Positions 52,621-60,490 of a stretch of DNA of 64,000 nt are shown here, in pieces. The DNA lies in assembly GCA_018821305.1 (NCBI GenBank), contig JAHJMN010000092.1:1-64000 (forward strand). Direction: 5' to 3'. The first letter of the stretch is position 1. Every line of letters begins with the position of its first letter. The notes below the pieces were generated by a model, which saw only the letters and a list, made by a program, of their open reading frames with translations, ran no database searches and was not told where the DNA came from. The DNA comes from Myxococcota bacterium (GTDB taxonomy: Bacteria > Myxococcota_A > Polyangia > HGW-17). Position numbers and translations under genes: made by a program.

Positions 52621-52827
52621 AGCAGTGAAGCAGGGAAGCAGTGAAGCAGGGAAGCAGGGAAGCAGGGAAGCAGTGAAGCAGGGAAGCAGGGAAGCAGGGA
52701 AGCAGGGAAGCAGTGAAGCAGGGAAGCAGGGAAGCAGGGAAGCAGTGAAGCAGGGAAGCAGGGAAGCAGGGAAGCAGGGAAGCAGGGAAGCAGGGAAGCA
52801 GGCGGCAGTGAAGCAGTGAAGCAGGGA
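52621..52827. repeat. Octamer tandem repeat, AGCAG(G/T)GA, about 25 units
   Basis: Units are AGCAGGGA or AGCAGTGA. In order the T variant appears at units 1, 3, 7, 12 and 16, then a run of G variants, suggesting larger duplications of sub-blocks. The period of eight makes all three frames open on both strands, so long frames here (Ser/Leu/Pro/Cys repeats) are not genes. It follows B5 and precedes C2. Confidence 0.95.
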
Positions 52828-52863
52828 TGGATCGATTCTTTCTCTCATTCTTTTCCCAAGGAT

Positions 52864-53010
52864 TTGGGCCGTTCGGCCCAATTCCGCACGTCATGAAATG
52901 ACACCATCTTCAATAGCCAGGGGTAAAGGATGCGAAGCATTCGCGCCCCTGGATCCGCGCCCCTGGACATAGAGCAGAATAACGATCAGCCATGAAATGG
53001 CGGTCAAGAA
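52864..53010. repeat. Family C hairpin-string repeat, copy C2
   Basis: Matches 3427-3560. The first hairpin is TTGGGCCG-TT-CGGCCCAA, different in sequence from C1 but also fully paired. GTCAT-GAA-ATGAC (52890-52902), GGATGC-GAA-GCATTC within CCAGGGG/CCCCTGG, and GCCAT-GAA-ATGGC (52989-53001) follow. A 14-base segment ending CGCGCCCCTGG is tandemly duplicated at 52953-52966. Confidence 0.85.
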
Positions 53011-53037
53011 TCAGATATTCAGGGAAGGGATAGAGGA

Positions 53038-53784
53038 CTATTTTAGAAAAAGTTCTCGGGCTTTTTGTATAAAATCTTTTCGTTTTTCAGGATTGGCAAT
53101 TTCATTTGCAAGAGAATCGATAAGTTCTGATGTGCTTCCCCGGGGAAAAACAGTTTCATGATAACCCAATGAGCGGGCAGCTTTTTTAACAATGGGTTTT
53201 GCTACGGGACCAATGGAATAGGCGAGCAACTTCACTAGAGCTTTCATGGCATCAGAACTCACTGGATCCGGGACTTCCGATGGGTAATTTACTCCGGAGT
53301 TCTTACTGAAAGAATTTATTCCAGAGGTAACAGAAGGAGCTGGGGAGATTCCACTGTTCATACGGTTTGCGGGAAACTGCCCAGAAGGTCTTGAATTGTT
53401 TGAGGAAAAATGTGAAACAGAAGACATGGATGAAAGCCCGCTGGTAGTTTTCTTTAATTTATAGGCAACTACATTGAGGGCTACGTTCAGCATGGAGAAA
53501 TTTACACCATCAGAACAGGTTATCATCACGAAAAATTCTCCGGATTTCCGAATCAGCAACCCACCGAATTCAAACTGGAGCCACATATCGTTCCATGACC
53601 AGTCCTCAGAGAGAGATTGCCACGGACCAATACTGCGTAAATATTCACCCAGAGCTTCAGATATCAGATCATTGCTGTAGATTTCCGGTAGCGCAGAGAG
53701 ATGAAGAACACCATTTTCATCGAAGAGACAAGCTCCCGTAACACCTTGAATTTTTAAAATATCCGAAAATGCACTGTCTATCAT
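53038..53784 (-). CDS. Roadblock/LC7-domain protein with C-terminal helical domain
   Basis: 248 residues, last gene of a three-gene operon. Residues 1-110 look like a roadblock/LC7 fold (ILKIQGVTGACLFDENGVL; FGGLLIRKSGEFFVMITC). A Ser/Asn/Pro linker leads to a helical end (LLAYSIGPVAKPIVKKAARSLG; ELIDSLANEIANPEKRKDF), which resembles a C-terminal module seen in myxobacterial kinases and roadblock proteins. Roadblock proteins of this lineage regulate small Ras-like GTPases such as MglA, but no GTPase is in the window. AGGAGG precedes the ATG. Confidence 0.75.
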   Translation of the reverse strand: MIDSAFSDILKIQGVTGACLFDENGVLHLSALPEIYSNDLISEALGEYLRSIGPWQSLSEDWSWNDMWLQFEFGGLLIRKSGEFFVMITCSDGVNFSMLNVALNVVAYKLKKTTSGLSSMSSVSHFSSNNSRPSGQFPANRMNSGISPAPSVTSGINSFSKNSGVNYPSEVPDPVSSDAMKALVKLLAYSIGPVAKPIVKKAARSLGYHETVFPRGSTSELIDSLANEIANPEKRKDFIQKARELFLK

Positions 53785-53793
53785 GATAACCTC

Positions 53794-54903
53794 CTACACC
53801 CCTCCAACCAGTTTGTTTATATTCAGTTTTCCTGCCTTGCCTGAAATATAGGTTGTCCCTTCCTGAGGGCTCACGGCAACAGCATAACTGGATTTGTCTC
53901 CGGAAATGAAGACTCTCATGCACTGCCCGAGGCCAAGCATTCCGCCCATTTCGTCAAGACTTTTTAAAGAGTAAATAGCAACTGGTCCGGTTTCATCAGC
54001 ATTATCCGCTTCTTCGCCCCAGATTTGTTTAATGCCACCATCCTCACCAATAGAAGCAACCCATGGCATATGGGATAACAATTTGGAAACAGTGAGACTC
54101 ATTTCTGATGCTCCTTTCACAGCTTGCATCTGTCTTGTATCTTTTCGGGACCTGTTCAGTTTATCAGTATCTCGAGATTCACGAGAATGATTTTGATTTA
54201 TAGACTGCCCAGGCTCTTCACTTAGCGCTTTAATGATTATGTCAGCAGTTTCTCCAGATAGATTAGGCGCTGCCGGCAGATACTCGGAAACAGTTAAATG
54301 AAATGTCCGCATTTTAGCGTGAGCCATATATGTGAGGGCGTCCATACCAAAGTAGACTGGCTCGCCTTCTCTCGTACACAACTCGGCATAGTATAATGAA
54401 TTTTCCGGAGAGTAGATACGACCGATGAGACCATTGTCGTCTTTGAAAACGATCATCTGATGTATGTCAGAATCAGTAATCAAATCAATAATGTCAGGAA
54501 AATCACCTTCTCCTGTTAAAGTGAATGCGGAAACTTCATAAAATGAACTTACATCTACCAGTCGTAGAAAATCCTTATAAAAAATGGTCTTCAGGACATT
54601 TCCAAGCCTGAAATACTCACTTTGAAACAATTTTTCATGAGCATCAGGAATTGCGCATACAGTCGGTATAAATCGATTCTGACCAAGGAGTATAGTCAGA
54701 ACATCCACAGTCAACTGACTTGAAGCATCTGTGTGTATTATAACAAGACCGACTTCATTGTCCTGTTTAAGGGTCTGACTGAAATTTTCAAACGGAACTG
54801 ACGTAAATTCGCAATGCTCTGGAATATTAAGCAGGTATTCCGCAGTACGGTTCACAAAATCCGGTTTTTTCAGTAGATCAACTAAAAGGATTTTTTTTGC
54901 CAT
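53794..54903 (-). CDS. Receiver-like and roadblock-like two-domain protein
   Basis: 369 residues. The N-terminus resembles a receiver fold (MAKKILLVDLLKKPDFV ... LVIIHTDASSQ), with Asp in place at the first strand but no typical phosphoacceptor motif. The middle (about 150-220) has a DUF4388-like pattern (GRIYSPENSLYYAELC), and the last 110 residues (LLSHMPWVASIGEDGGIKQ ... MGGMLGLGQCM) look roadblock-like. It sits between the sensor gene and the roadblock gene; the ATG at 54903 overlaps the region just past the sensor's stop, with GAGGA upstream. Function unknown; likely a relay within the operon. Confidence 0.65.
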   Translation of the reverse strand: MAKKILLVDLLKKPDFVNRTAEYLLNIPEHCEFTSVPFENFSQTLKQDNEVGLVIIHTDASSQLTVDVLTILLGQNRFIPTVCAIPDAHEKLFQSEYFRLGNVLKTIFYKDFLRLVDVSSFYEVSAFTLTGEGDFPDIIDLITDSDIHQMIVFKDDNGLIGRIYSPENSLYYAELCTREGEPVYFGMDALTYMAHAKMRTFHLTVSEYLPAAPNLSGETADIIIKALSEEPGQSINQNHSRESRDTDKLNRSRKDTRQMQAVKGASEMSLTVSKLLSHMPWVASIGEDGGIKQIWGEEADNADETGPVAIYSLKSLDEMGGMLGLGQCMRVFISGDKSSYAVAVSPQEGTTYISGKAGKLNINKLVGGV

Positions 54904-54905
54904 TA

Positions 54906-56282
54906 TCAATCCTCATCCTGGTCCACGGCTTCGAGAAGTTTTTTAACACTGACTGACATTCTTTCAAATGCTGCTCCAAGTTCACCGATTTCATCTTCAC
55001 GTTTTGAAATATCAGTAATATCAACATCTTCTCCCGTTGAAATCATGTCTGCCGCTGAAGTTAATCGTTTAACTCTGCCAACCAGGGGCTGAATCAAAGA
55101 GAAGCGGAAGATGAAGATAAGGGAAATCGTGAGAATCAGAACAAAACCAAGAATTATTATGAAATAAAAGCGTAGTGTGGATTGGAATTCAGATTTCTGC
55201 TTTTCAACTTGAGCGTTAACTTTTTGTTTTTGCAGTTCAATTTGCTTTTCCACGTAGTCGATGTAAACGCCGGTTCCTACAACCCAGTTCCAGTCGGCAA
55301 AACCCCTGATGAAACTCATTTTGGGAGCTGGTTCAGACTGTCCTGGTTTAGGCCACCAGTATTTCATTGATTCTCCCTCTTCTCCCCGTCGTTTAGCGAT
55401 TGAGAGGAATTTTTCAAAGATTTTAGTACCTTTAGCATCTTTGTAATCTTTAAAGTTTTTACCAACGTTGGCGGGAGTAATATGGGAAAGCATTTTCTGG
55501 TCGTAGTCATTTACCCAGAAATAATCATTGTCGCCGTAACGCATGGAACCAATTGTTTCAAGAGCTTGTTTTTTAATGTCTTGCTCTAAAAGTAACGCAT
55601 GAGTTCCACTACCGATAATCCAACCCCATTTTTTGAAGAGTTTTAAATAAGTTACTTTGAGGGTCGGGTCTGTATCGCCGGGTCTTACCCACCAGTAATC
55701 AGAAAAACCTTCGCCCTTGGTTTTACCAGTTTTAATAAAGTCTTTTATATAGAACTTACCTTTTTTATCTTTATATTCAAGCATATTGGTGCCAACAAGA
55801 TTACTTTTAACATGAGCGAGCATAATACCTTCGGTGTCATGAACAAAGACATAATTACCGAGATCATCTTCGTAACGGATTGCTCCGATAGTTTCCAGAG
55901 CAAGTTTCTTTTTCTCTTCTTCCTTGAGTTTGGGCATTTTCGAAATATGATCGATGATGTGGTAGGCGCTGATTACAACGTTTTTAACCCTGGGTCTGAA
56001 TTTTTCTGCAAGTCTGTTTGTATCGTGAGCTTCCTTATGATAGCTCTTTACGGTAGAGACAGCCAATTGAGTTAAGTCCTTCAGACGGCTTTCATGAAGA
56101 CTGTACATGTCTTTTCCATATTGCTTCTGGATATTGTCCATGTCTTCGACGTAGCCCTTGATGGATTTACCTGAGTATCCGCGTAATAAGATGATTGAGC
56201 CTGCGGTAATCCCAGCGGCCATTATGACGGCAAATAAAATGAGACCCACATTCAACTTTGTTCCAATTGATTTCTGTGCCAT
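54906..56282 (-). CDS. Membrane sensor with double Cache and HAMP domains, no transmitter
   Basis: 458 residues. Membrane helix 1 (VGLILFAVIMAAGITAGSII), then two Cache-type modules in the periplasm (about 95-210 and 220-330, each with a YFWVND- or NYVFVHD-type strand and WGWIIGSGTH or WNWVVGTGVY), helix 2 (YFIIILGFVLILTISLIFIF), and a HAMP domain (LVGRVKRLTSAADMISTGED). The protein ends right after HAMP, where a kinase, cyclase or methyl-accepting domain would normally follow. Output is therefore probably passed to the co-transcribed receiver-like and roadblock proteins. GCAGGAG six bases before the ATG sets the start. Confidence 0.88.
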   Translation of the reverse strand: MAQKSIGTKLNVGLILFAVIMAAGITAGSIILLRGYSGKSIKGYVEDMDNIQKQYGKDMYSLHESRLKDLTQLAVSTVKSYHKEAHDTNRLAEKFRPRVKNVVISAYHIIDHISKMPKLKEEEKKKLALETIGAIRYEDDLGNYVFVHDTEGIMLAHVKSNLVGTNMLEYKDKKGKFYIKDFIKTGKTKGEGFSDYWWVRPGDTDPTLKVTYLKLFKKWGWIIGSGTHALLLEQDIKKQALETIGSMRYGDNDYFWVNDYDQKMLSHITPANVGKNFKDYKDAKGTKIFEKFLSIAKRRGEEGESMKYWWPKPGQSEPAPKMSFIRGFADWNWVVGTGVYIDYVEKQIELQKQKVNAQVEKQKSEFQSTLRFYFIIILGFVLILTISLIFIFRFSLIQPLVGRVKRLTSAADMISTGEDVDITDISKREDEIGELGAAFERMSVSVKKLLEAVDQDED

Positions 56283-56297
56283 AAAAAACTCCTGCAA

Positions 56298-56683
56298 TGG
56301 TAGGTAGAAGGATTAGGTATTAAGTGCCTAATCGGCATTTTTTAACAATACTTTAACGCTCCATAAAATCAAGTAGATAAATTCTATTATTCATGAGAAA
56401 GTAAGTAGTATCAATGTTGTAAGAAAACTATAAATTGCTAAATCTAAATCAAATTAGTAAGTTATAAATATATGGTGCAAAACAAAAACAAGGTATTGTC
56501 AAGGATGTAATATATTATAAAATCATGGACAGGTTTTGTATAATTACTATTCTGTATAGTATACCATAAAGCTCATTTTCATGGTTTGAAGCGGATTAAC
56601 AAAACTTCAGCTTGACCAAAATGCAATATTTTCGTTATCCTCTCATGCGTGCATTTTGAAACCACAAATGGAAGGAATTACAA
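56298..56683. other. AT-rich divergent intergenic region
   Basis: 386 bases between the Cache/HAMP operon and the DUF1232 gene, strongly AT-rich, with no supported gene. An inverted repeat GATTAGG/CCTAATC (56311-56333) lies in the expected leader of the Cache/HAMP gene. TATAAT-like strings occur near 56537 but no well-spaced -35 partner is clear. Confidence 0.5.
56311..56333 (-). promoter_or_regulatory. Possible operator or leader hairpin
   Basis: Perfect seven-base inverted repeat GATTAGG (56311-56317) and CCTAATC (56327-56333) with a nine-base spacer, about 30-50 bases upstream of the Cache/HAMP start. It could bind a regulator or fold in the leader; nothing decides which. Confidence 0.25.
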
Positions 56684-57214
56684 ATGACGGATTTAGAACT
56701 TCTCAAAGCACTTGATAAATGGATTCAGACCCTCTCCGAGGACGCCAAGGAACTTCGTGCGGCCATCGATCTCCCAGATACTTCCAGGGAAGCAAAAAAA
56801 CTGCTTGTGGGCGGGCTTTCATACCTCATCATGAAAATCGATCTTATCCCCGACTATATCGGTGGTGTTGGCGTTTTAGATGATGCTTCTGTTCTTCGCG
56901 TTGCAGCTTTTGAAGCTCTTAAAGCCGGAATGCCATCGGCATCTGATCGCTTCAAGGAAATTGCTGGCGATCTCGAACTCGTGAAACTCCTTCTGGAAGA
57001 TCACTACGATAAATTTTCTGCATATGTTGTAGGTCTTCCTGACAAACGTATCCGCAACCGCACCGCAGACGTCATTTTAGACGAAAAAGGTGCAATGGAT
57101 CAGTTTGACAGAGAAATAGAAGATGAAGTCAGAGGTTACAAACCGAAACCGCTTGGTGAAAATGAACGCACACTGAGGGAATTCCGGTCATTCATTAAAA
57201 CCAAAGTTCTCTGA
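56684..57214 (+). CDS. DUF1232 (YkvA-like) protein
   Basis: 176 residues. The segment LLVGGLSYLIMKIDLIPDYI then GGVGVLDDASVL matches DUF1232, where it forms a short membrane-associated hairpin. The rest is acidic and helical (FDREIEDEVRGYKPK). GGAAGGA lies before the ATG. The role of the family is unknown; a membrane-surface location is plausible. Confidence 0.85.
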   Translation: MTDLELLKALDKWIQTLSEDAKELRAAIDLPDTSREAKKLLVGGLSYLIMKIDLIPDYIGGVGVLDDASVLRVAAFEALKAGMPSASDRFKEIAGDLELVKLLLEDHYDKFSAYVVGLPDKRIRNRTADVILDEKGAMDQFDREIEDEVRGYKPKPLGENERTLREFRSFIKTKVL

Positions 57215-57427
57215 TACCGTGGCAGATCCGAAAAACTCGCTCTCTTTTCTCTTTCAATTTTACAAAAAACAATTCTATTGTAGAGTTTTTGAAATTTTCG
57301 GGCATATTTAAAGGTTCTGTGAGTATTACCACATGGCCCCACATGTGCTTTTGCCGGGGGTTTTCCAGGTATGTTGAAATCCGGGGTTCAGTTGACATCA
57401 CATCCGGTTCTTATTCAGAGGTATTTT

Positions 57428-60379
57428 ATGAAGAAATCATTTTTTGTTTCACTTGCGTTGATAATCTCCACACTCTTTTCCTGCGCGGGACACGCCTGGG
57501 GTTCTAAGAAAAAATACAAGTCGGAAATAATGGATCTCAAGTTGACGATATTCTATGTTGCTCAGCGTTATCTTGAGCCTGAACGCATTGATGCGTCAAA
57601 AATGTTTCTAGCGGGGCTTGATAATGCGGCGAGAATGGTTCCTGAAATAATGGTACGTGAAGCATCGGGGCTTGTTGAAGTTGAAGTCATGGGCAAAACA
57701 AGACGGTTCAAGGGTAAGATTGAGAGTGTATTGTATCTCATGGAGTCCTTTTCCGATGCTTATAAATTCCTCAAAGCAAATCTTCCGAAGGATGTAAAAC
57801 TGGAAAAAGTTGAGCATGCAATGATTTCCGGAATGCTTGAAACCCTTGATCCTCATACGAATTACATGCCTGCGGATTATTTTAAGGAAATGAAAATTCA
57901 TCATTCCGGGGCTTTCGGCGGACTTGGAATAGTTGTGGCCGTTTGCAGTGGAAAACTCTCAGTTCTTAAAGTTCTTCCCAACGGCCCCGCTTTCACTGCA
58001 GGGCTTAAACCCGGTGATCACATTATTTCAATTAATAAAACCAGCACCGATAACCTTTCCCTTCAGGAAGCGGTAAAAAGGCTTCGCGGGGAACCGGGAG
58101 ACGCTGTTGCAATTCAAATAAAACGTATTAATAAAATTGAGAAGTACACAATTTCTCGTCAGGTTATCTCTTATGACGGTGTTTCTCACCAGACAATTAA
58201 ATCCGAAGCTGGTGATCTCGGTTATATAAAAATCCGTGGATTTCAGGTACCAACGGCAGCACAGGTTAAAAGTGCGATCGTTAAAATGAAGAATAAAAAC
58301 ATCCGTGGATTGATCATCGACATGCGCGGAAACGGTGGTGGTCTTCTGCGAAGCGCAATAGAAATCGTAAACTTTTTCCTGGATACGGGCACAATTGTAT
58401 CTCAGGTTGCAAAAAATTCAAATCGCAGTGGTCGTAGAGAATATCGAGCGGATTTTTCTTCAACAATTTATAAAGGACCTTTGGTGGTTTTAGTTGATGA
58501 AGGCAGTGCAAGCGCAAGTGAAATCGTTGCGGGATCTCTGAAATACAGTGGCAGAGCGGTTGTTTTAGGGGCAAGGACTTTCGGTAAAGGCTCCGTTCAG
58601 GATGTCATTGAGTATCCTCTTGATAGTGCATTGAAAATCACTATCAGTCAGTATCTTACTTACGGAGACGTTTCCATTCAGGGTAGAGGAATTGTCCCGG
58701 ATATCGAAGTCCATGATGTCAAACTCAATCCAAAAAATCGCGGTCGTCAGGTGGTTTTTTATACATCCGGCAGGGAAACAATGACGGAAGCTTCCCTCAA
58801 AAGTTCCCTTAAAGCCGCAAGGGCGAACATCTCGGCAAAAAGTTCCTATTACATTTATACTCTTGGGGCGAAAGCGATTTCCATGCCATTTAAATGTCAC
58901 TATTGCGGTCAGGATCCCGATGATGACTACAGCGAAGATCAGGATGCCTTTAAAATGGACGGTGTTGTAAAGACAGCGAAAGCTCTCCTCGAAACTCGAC
59001 GCGGTAAACATGAAAGTCGTGAAATAACGCTTCACAAGTCCAAGGCTGCACTAGCTGAATTTCAAAAAAAGGAAATGAAGAAAATTTCCGACGAACTTAA
59101 GAAAACATTTAAAATTGATTGGACTGAAAATAAAACATCCACAAATCCTTCGCTTTCCGTTTCCCTGAAACCTGTAAAAAATAATGTTCCCGCTGGCTCC
59201 TGGGCTAAGCTTGAATTAAAAGTAAAAAATACCGGAAAGCAGCCTGCTTTCAGAATCAGAAGCGAGCTTCACAGTTCAAATCCTCGTATTAATTTTCAGG
59301 AAGTTCTATTCGGTAAAATTGATGCAGGAAAAGAAGTTAAGAAGATTGTCGAGGTTAAAATTCCCGATGGCGTAAGTTCTCGAATGGATTATGTGAAAGC
59401 TGATTTTTTCTCTGATGTTCAAAAACTTAAATTCAAATCTGATTCAACTATAACGGTAAAGGGTGCAAATAATCCTTCGATATCAATGAGTTATTACTTT
59501 AAAGATACCATCGGAGACGACGGTAAACTTGAAGAAAACGAAACGGGGGAATTTCATGTGATCCTTAAAAACACAGGCAAGGGTAAGTGCGGAGAATCAA
59601 GTCTGATTCTGAAGAATTTCACGGGACCCCAGGTTGAAATGATCAATACGAAGTCCGATCTCAGCAAACTTGGAGCTGGTCAGACGAGAGAAATAGTTTT
59701 CCGTGTGAAGGCTATAAAAACAAGTGCTGACGAGTATTTCCAGTTCAAATTGAAGTATAAAGACTGTGTTTTTGCCGATGAACTTGAAATTCCATGGTTT
59801 GTTAAAACCCACCGATCCAGACAGGATGATATTAAAAAAGTTAACTACTGGGTACGCGCAGCCAATAATCTGGAAGTGACGGATGTTCCCTGGGAAAAAG
59901 CCCGACAGAAGGTCTGGCAGGCGAAGAAGGGTTCATCTTTTAACGTAACTGCAGAAAAGAATAACTATCTCCGGATTTCAACGGGAGATAAAAAGTTCCC
60001 GTATGCCTGGGTTGCCCGCAGCTCTACAGCTTTGATGCAGGCGAAGGGTAAAACGGGAAAACTGTCTAATGTATTTACGCTCACACCCCCGGAAATTAAA
60101 ATAAACAATTACCAGATGATGGTTTCCGATGGAAAAGTAACACTCACAGGTAAAATAACTGACACTGAGGGTCTTCGAGACTTCTATGTGAGTGTTTCAA
60201 ACATAAAAGCACGCATTTATGGTAAAAAAGTTGAGTACAAAGTTCTCGGAAATATACTTGATTATAATTTTAAAGTAGTAGTTCCCCTGTATAAAGGTAT
60301 CAATATAATAAGCATTGTTGCCCGAGACAAAGCTCTTACAAAACAATCAGAAAACGCCATTGTTCTCTTCCGTAAATAG
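57428..60379 (+). CDS. C-terminal processing protease (S41, Prc/CtpA type) with long C-terminal extension
   Basis: 983 residues. Signal peptide (MKKSFFVSLALIISTLFSC, lipobox-like), a helical region, PDZ domain (GAFGGLGIVVAVCSGKL ... GDHIISINKTS) and an S41 protease core with VLVDEGSASASEIVAG (Ser 362) and FGKGSVQDV (Lys 387), the Ser/Lys dyad 25 apart as in E. coli Prc. It should trim periplasmic proteins from their C-termini. After a KCHYCGQDPDDD motif near 500, about 400 extra residues follow: CARDB-like beta domains (AKLELKVKNTGKQPAF; GEFHVILKNTGKGK), an SH3-like segment and a final Ig-like domain (VTLTGKITDTEGL). The ATG has AGAGGT upstream; an earlier frame start would spoil the signal. 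Confidence 0.92.
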   Translation: MKKSFFVSLALIISTLFSCAGHAWGSKKKYKSEIMDLKLTIFYVAQRYLEPERIDASKMFLAGLDNAARMVPEIMVREASGLVEVEVMGKTRRFKGKIESVLYLMESFSDAYKFLKANLPKDVKLEKVEHAMISGMLETLDPHTNYMPADYFKEMKIHHSGAFGGLGIVVAVCSGKLSVLKVLPNGPAFTAGLKPGDHIISINKTSTDNLSLQEAVKRLRGEPGDAVAIQIKRINKIEKYTISRQVISYDGVSHQTIKSEAGDLGYIKIRGFQVPTAAQVKSAIVKMKNKNIRGLIIDMRGNGGGLLRSAIEIVNFFLDTGTIVSQVAKNSNRSGRREYRADFSSTIYKGPLVVLVDEGSASASEIVAGSLKYSGRAVVLGARTFGKGSVQDVIEYPLDSALKITISQYLTYGDVSIQGRGIVPDIEVHDVKLNPKNRGRQVVFYTSGRETMTEASLKSSLKAARANISAKSSYYIYTLGAKAISMPFKCHYCGQDPDDDYSEDQDAFKMDGVVKTAKALLETRRGKHESREITLHKSKAALAEFQKKEMKKISDELKKTFKIDWTENKTSTNPSLSVSLKPVKNNVPAGSWAKLELKVKNTGKQPAFRIRSELHSSNPRINFQEVLFGKIDAGKEVKKIVEVKIPDGVSSRMDYVKADFFSDVQKLKFKSDSTITVKGANNPSISMSYYFKDTIGDDGKLEENETGEFHVILKNTGKGKCGESSLILKNFTGPQVEMINTKSDLSKLGAGQTREIVFRVKAIKTSADEYFQFKLKYKDCVFADELEIPWFVKTHRSRQDDIKKVNYWVRAANNLEVTDVPWEKARQKVWQAKKGSSFNVTAEKNNYLRISTGDKKFPYAWVARSSTALMQAKGKTGKLSNVFTLTPPEIKINNYQMMVSDGKVTLTGKITDTEGLRDFYVSVSNIKARIYGKKVEYKVLGNILDYNFKVVVPLYKGINIISIVARDKALTKQSENAIVLFRK

Positions 60380-60490
60380 TCAGGTAGTGGCCTGAAATAC
60401 GCTTCAATATAAATCCCGAAACGCTATTGATAAAAATCCCTCAATGATATAGATGTTAAGACCCTTGCAAGGTCACCCCGGAGGTGAAAA

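Noticed and set aside
52597-52894. Two 94-96 codon frames rich in Leu/Pro/Cys/Ser over the octamer array
   Set aside because: A period-eight tandem repeat opens all frames; the peptides are just its translation.
60377-60480. Possible family A remnant before purF (GTAGTGGCCTGAAATACGC and GACCCTTGCAAGGTC)
   Set aside because: Only the edges resemble family A, and the spacing is not kept; too decayed to call.
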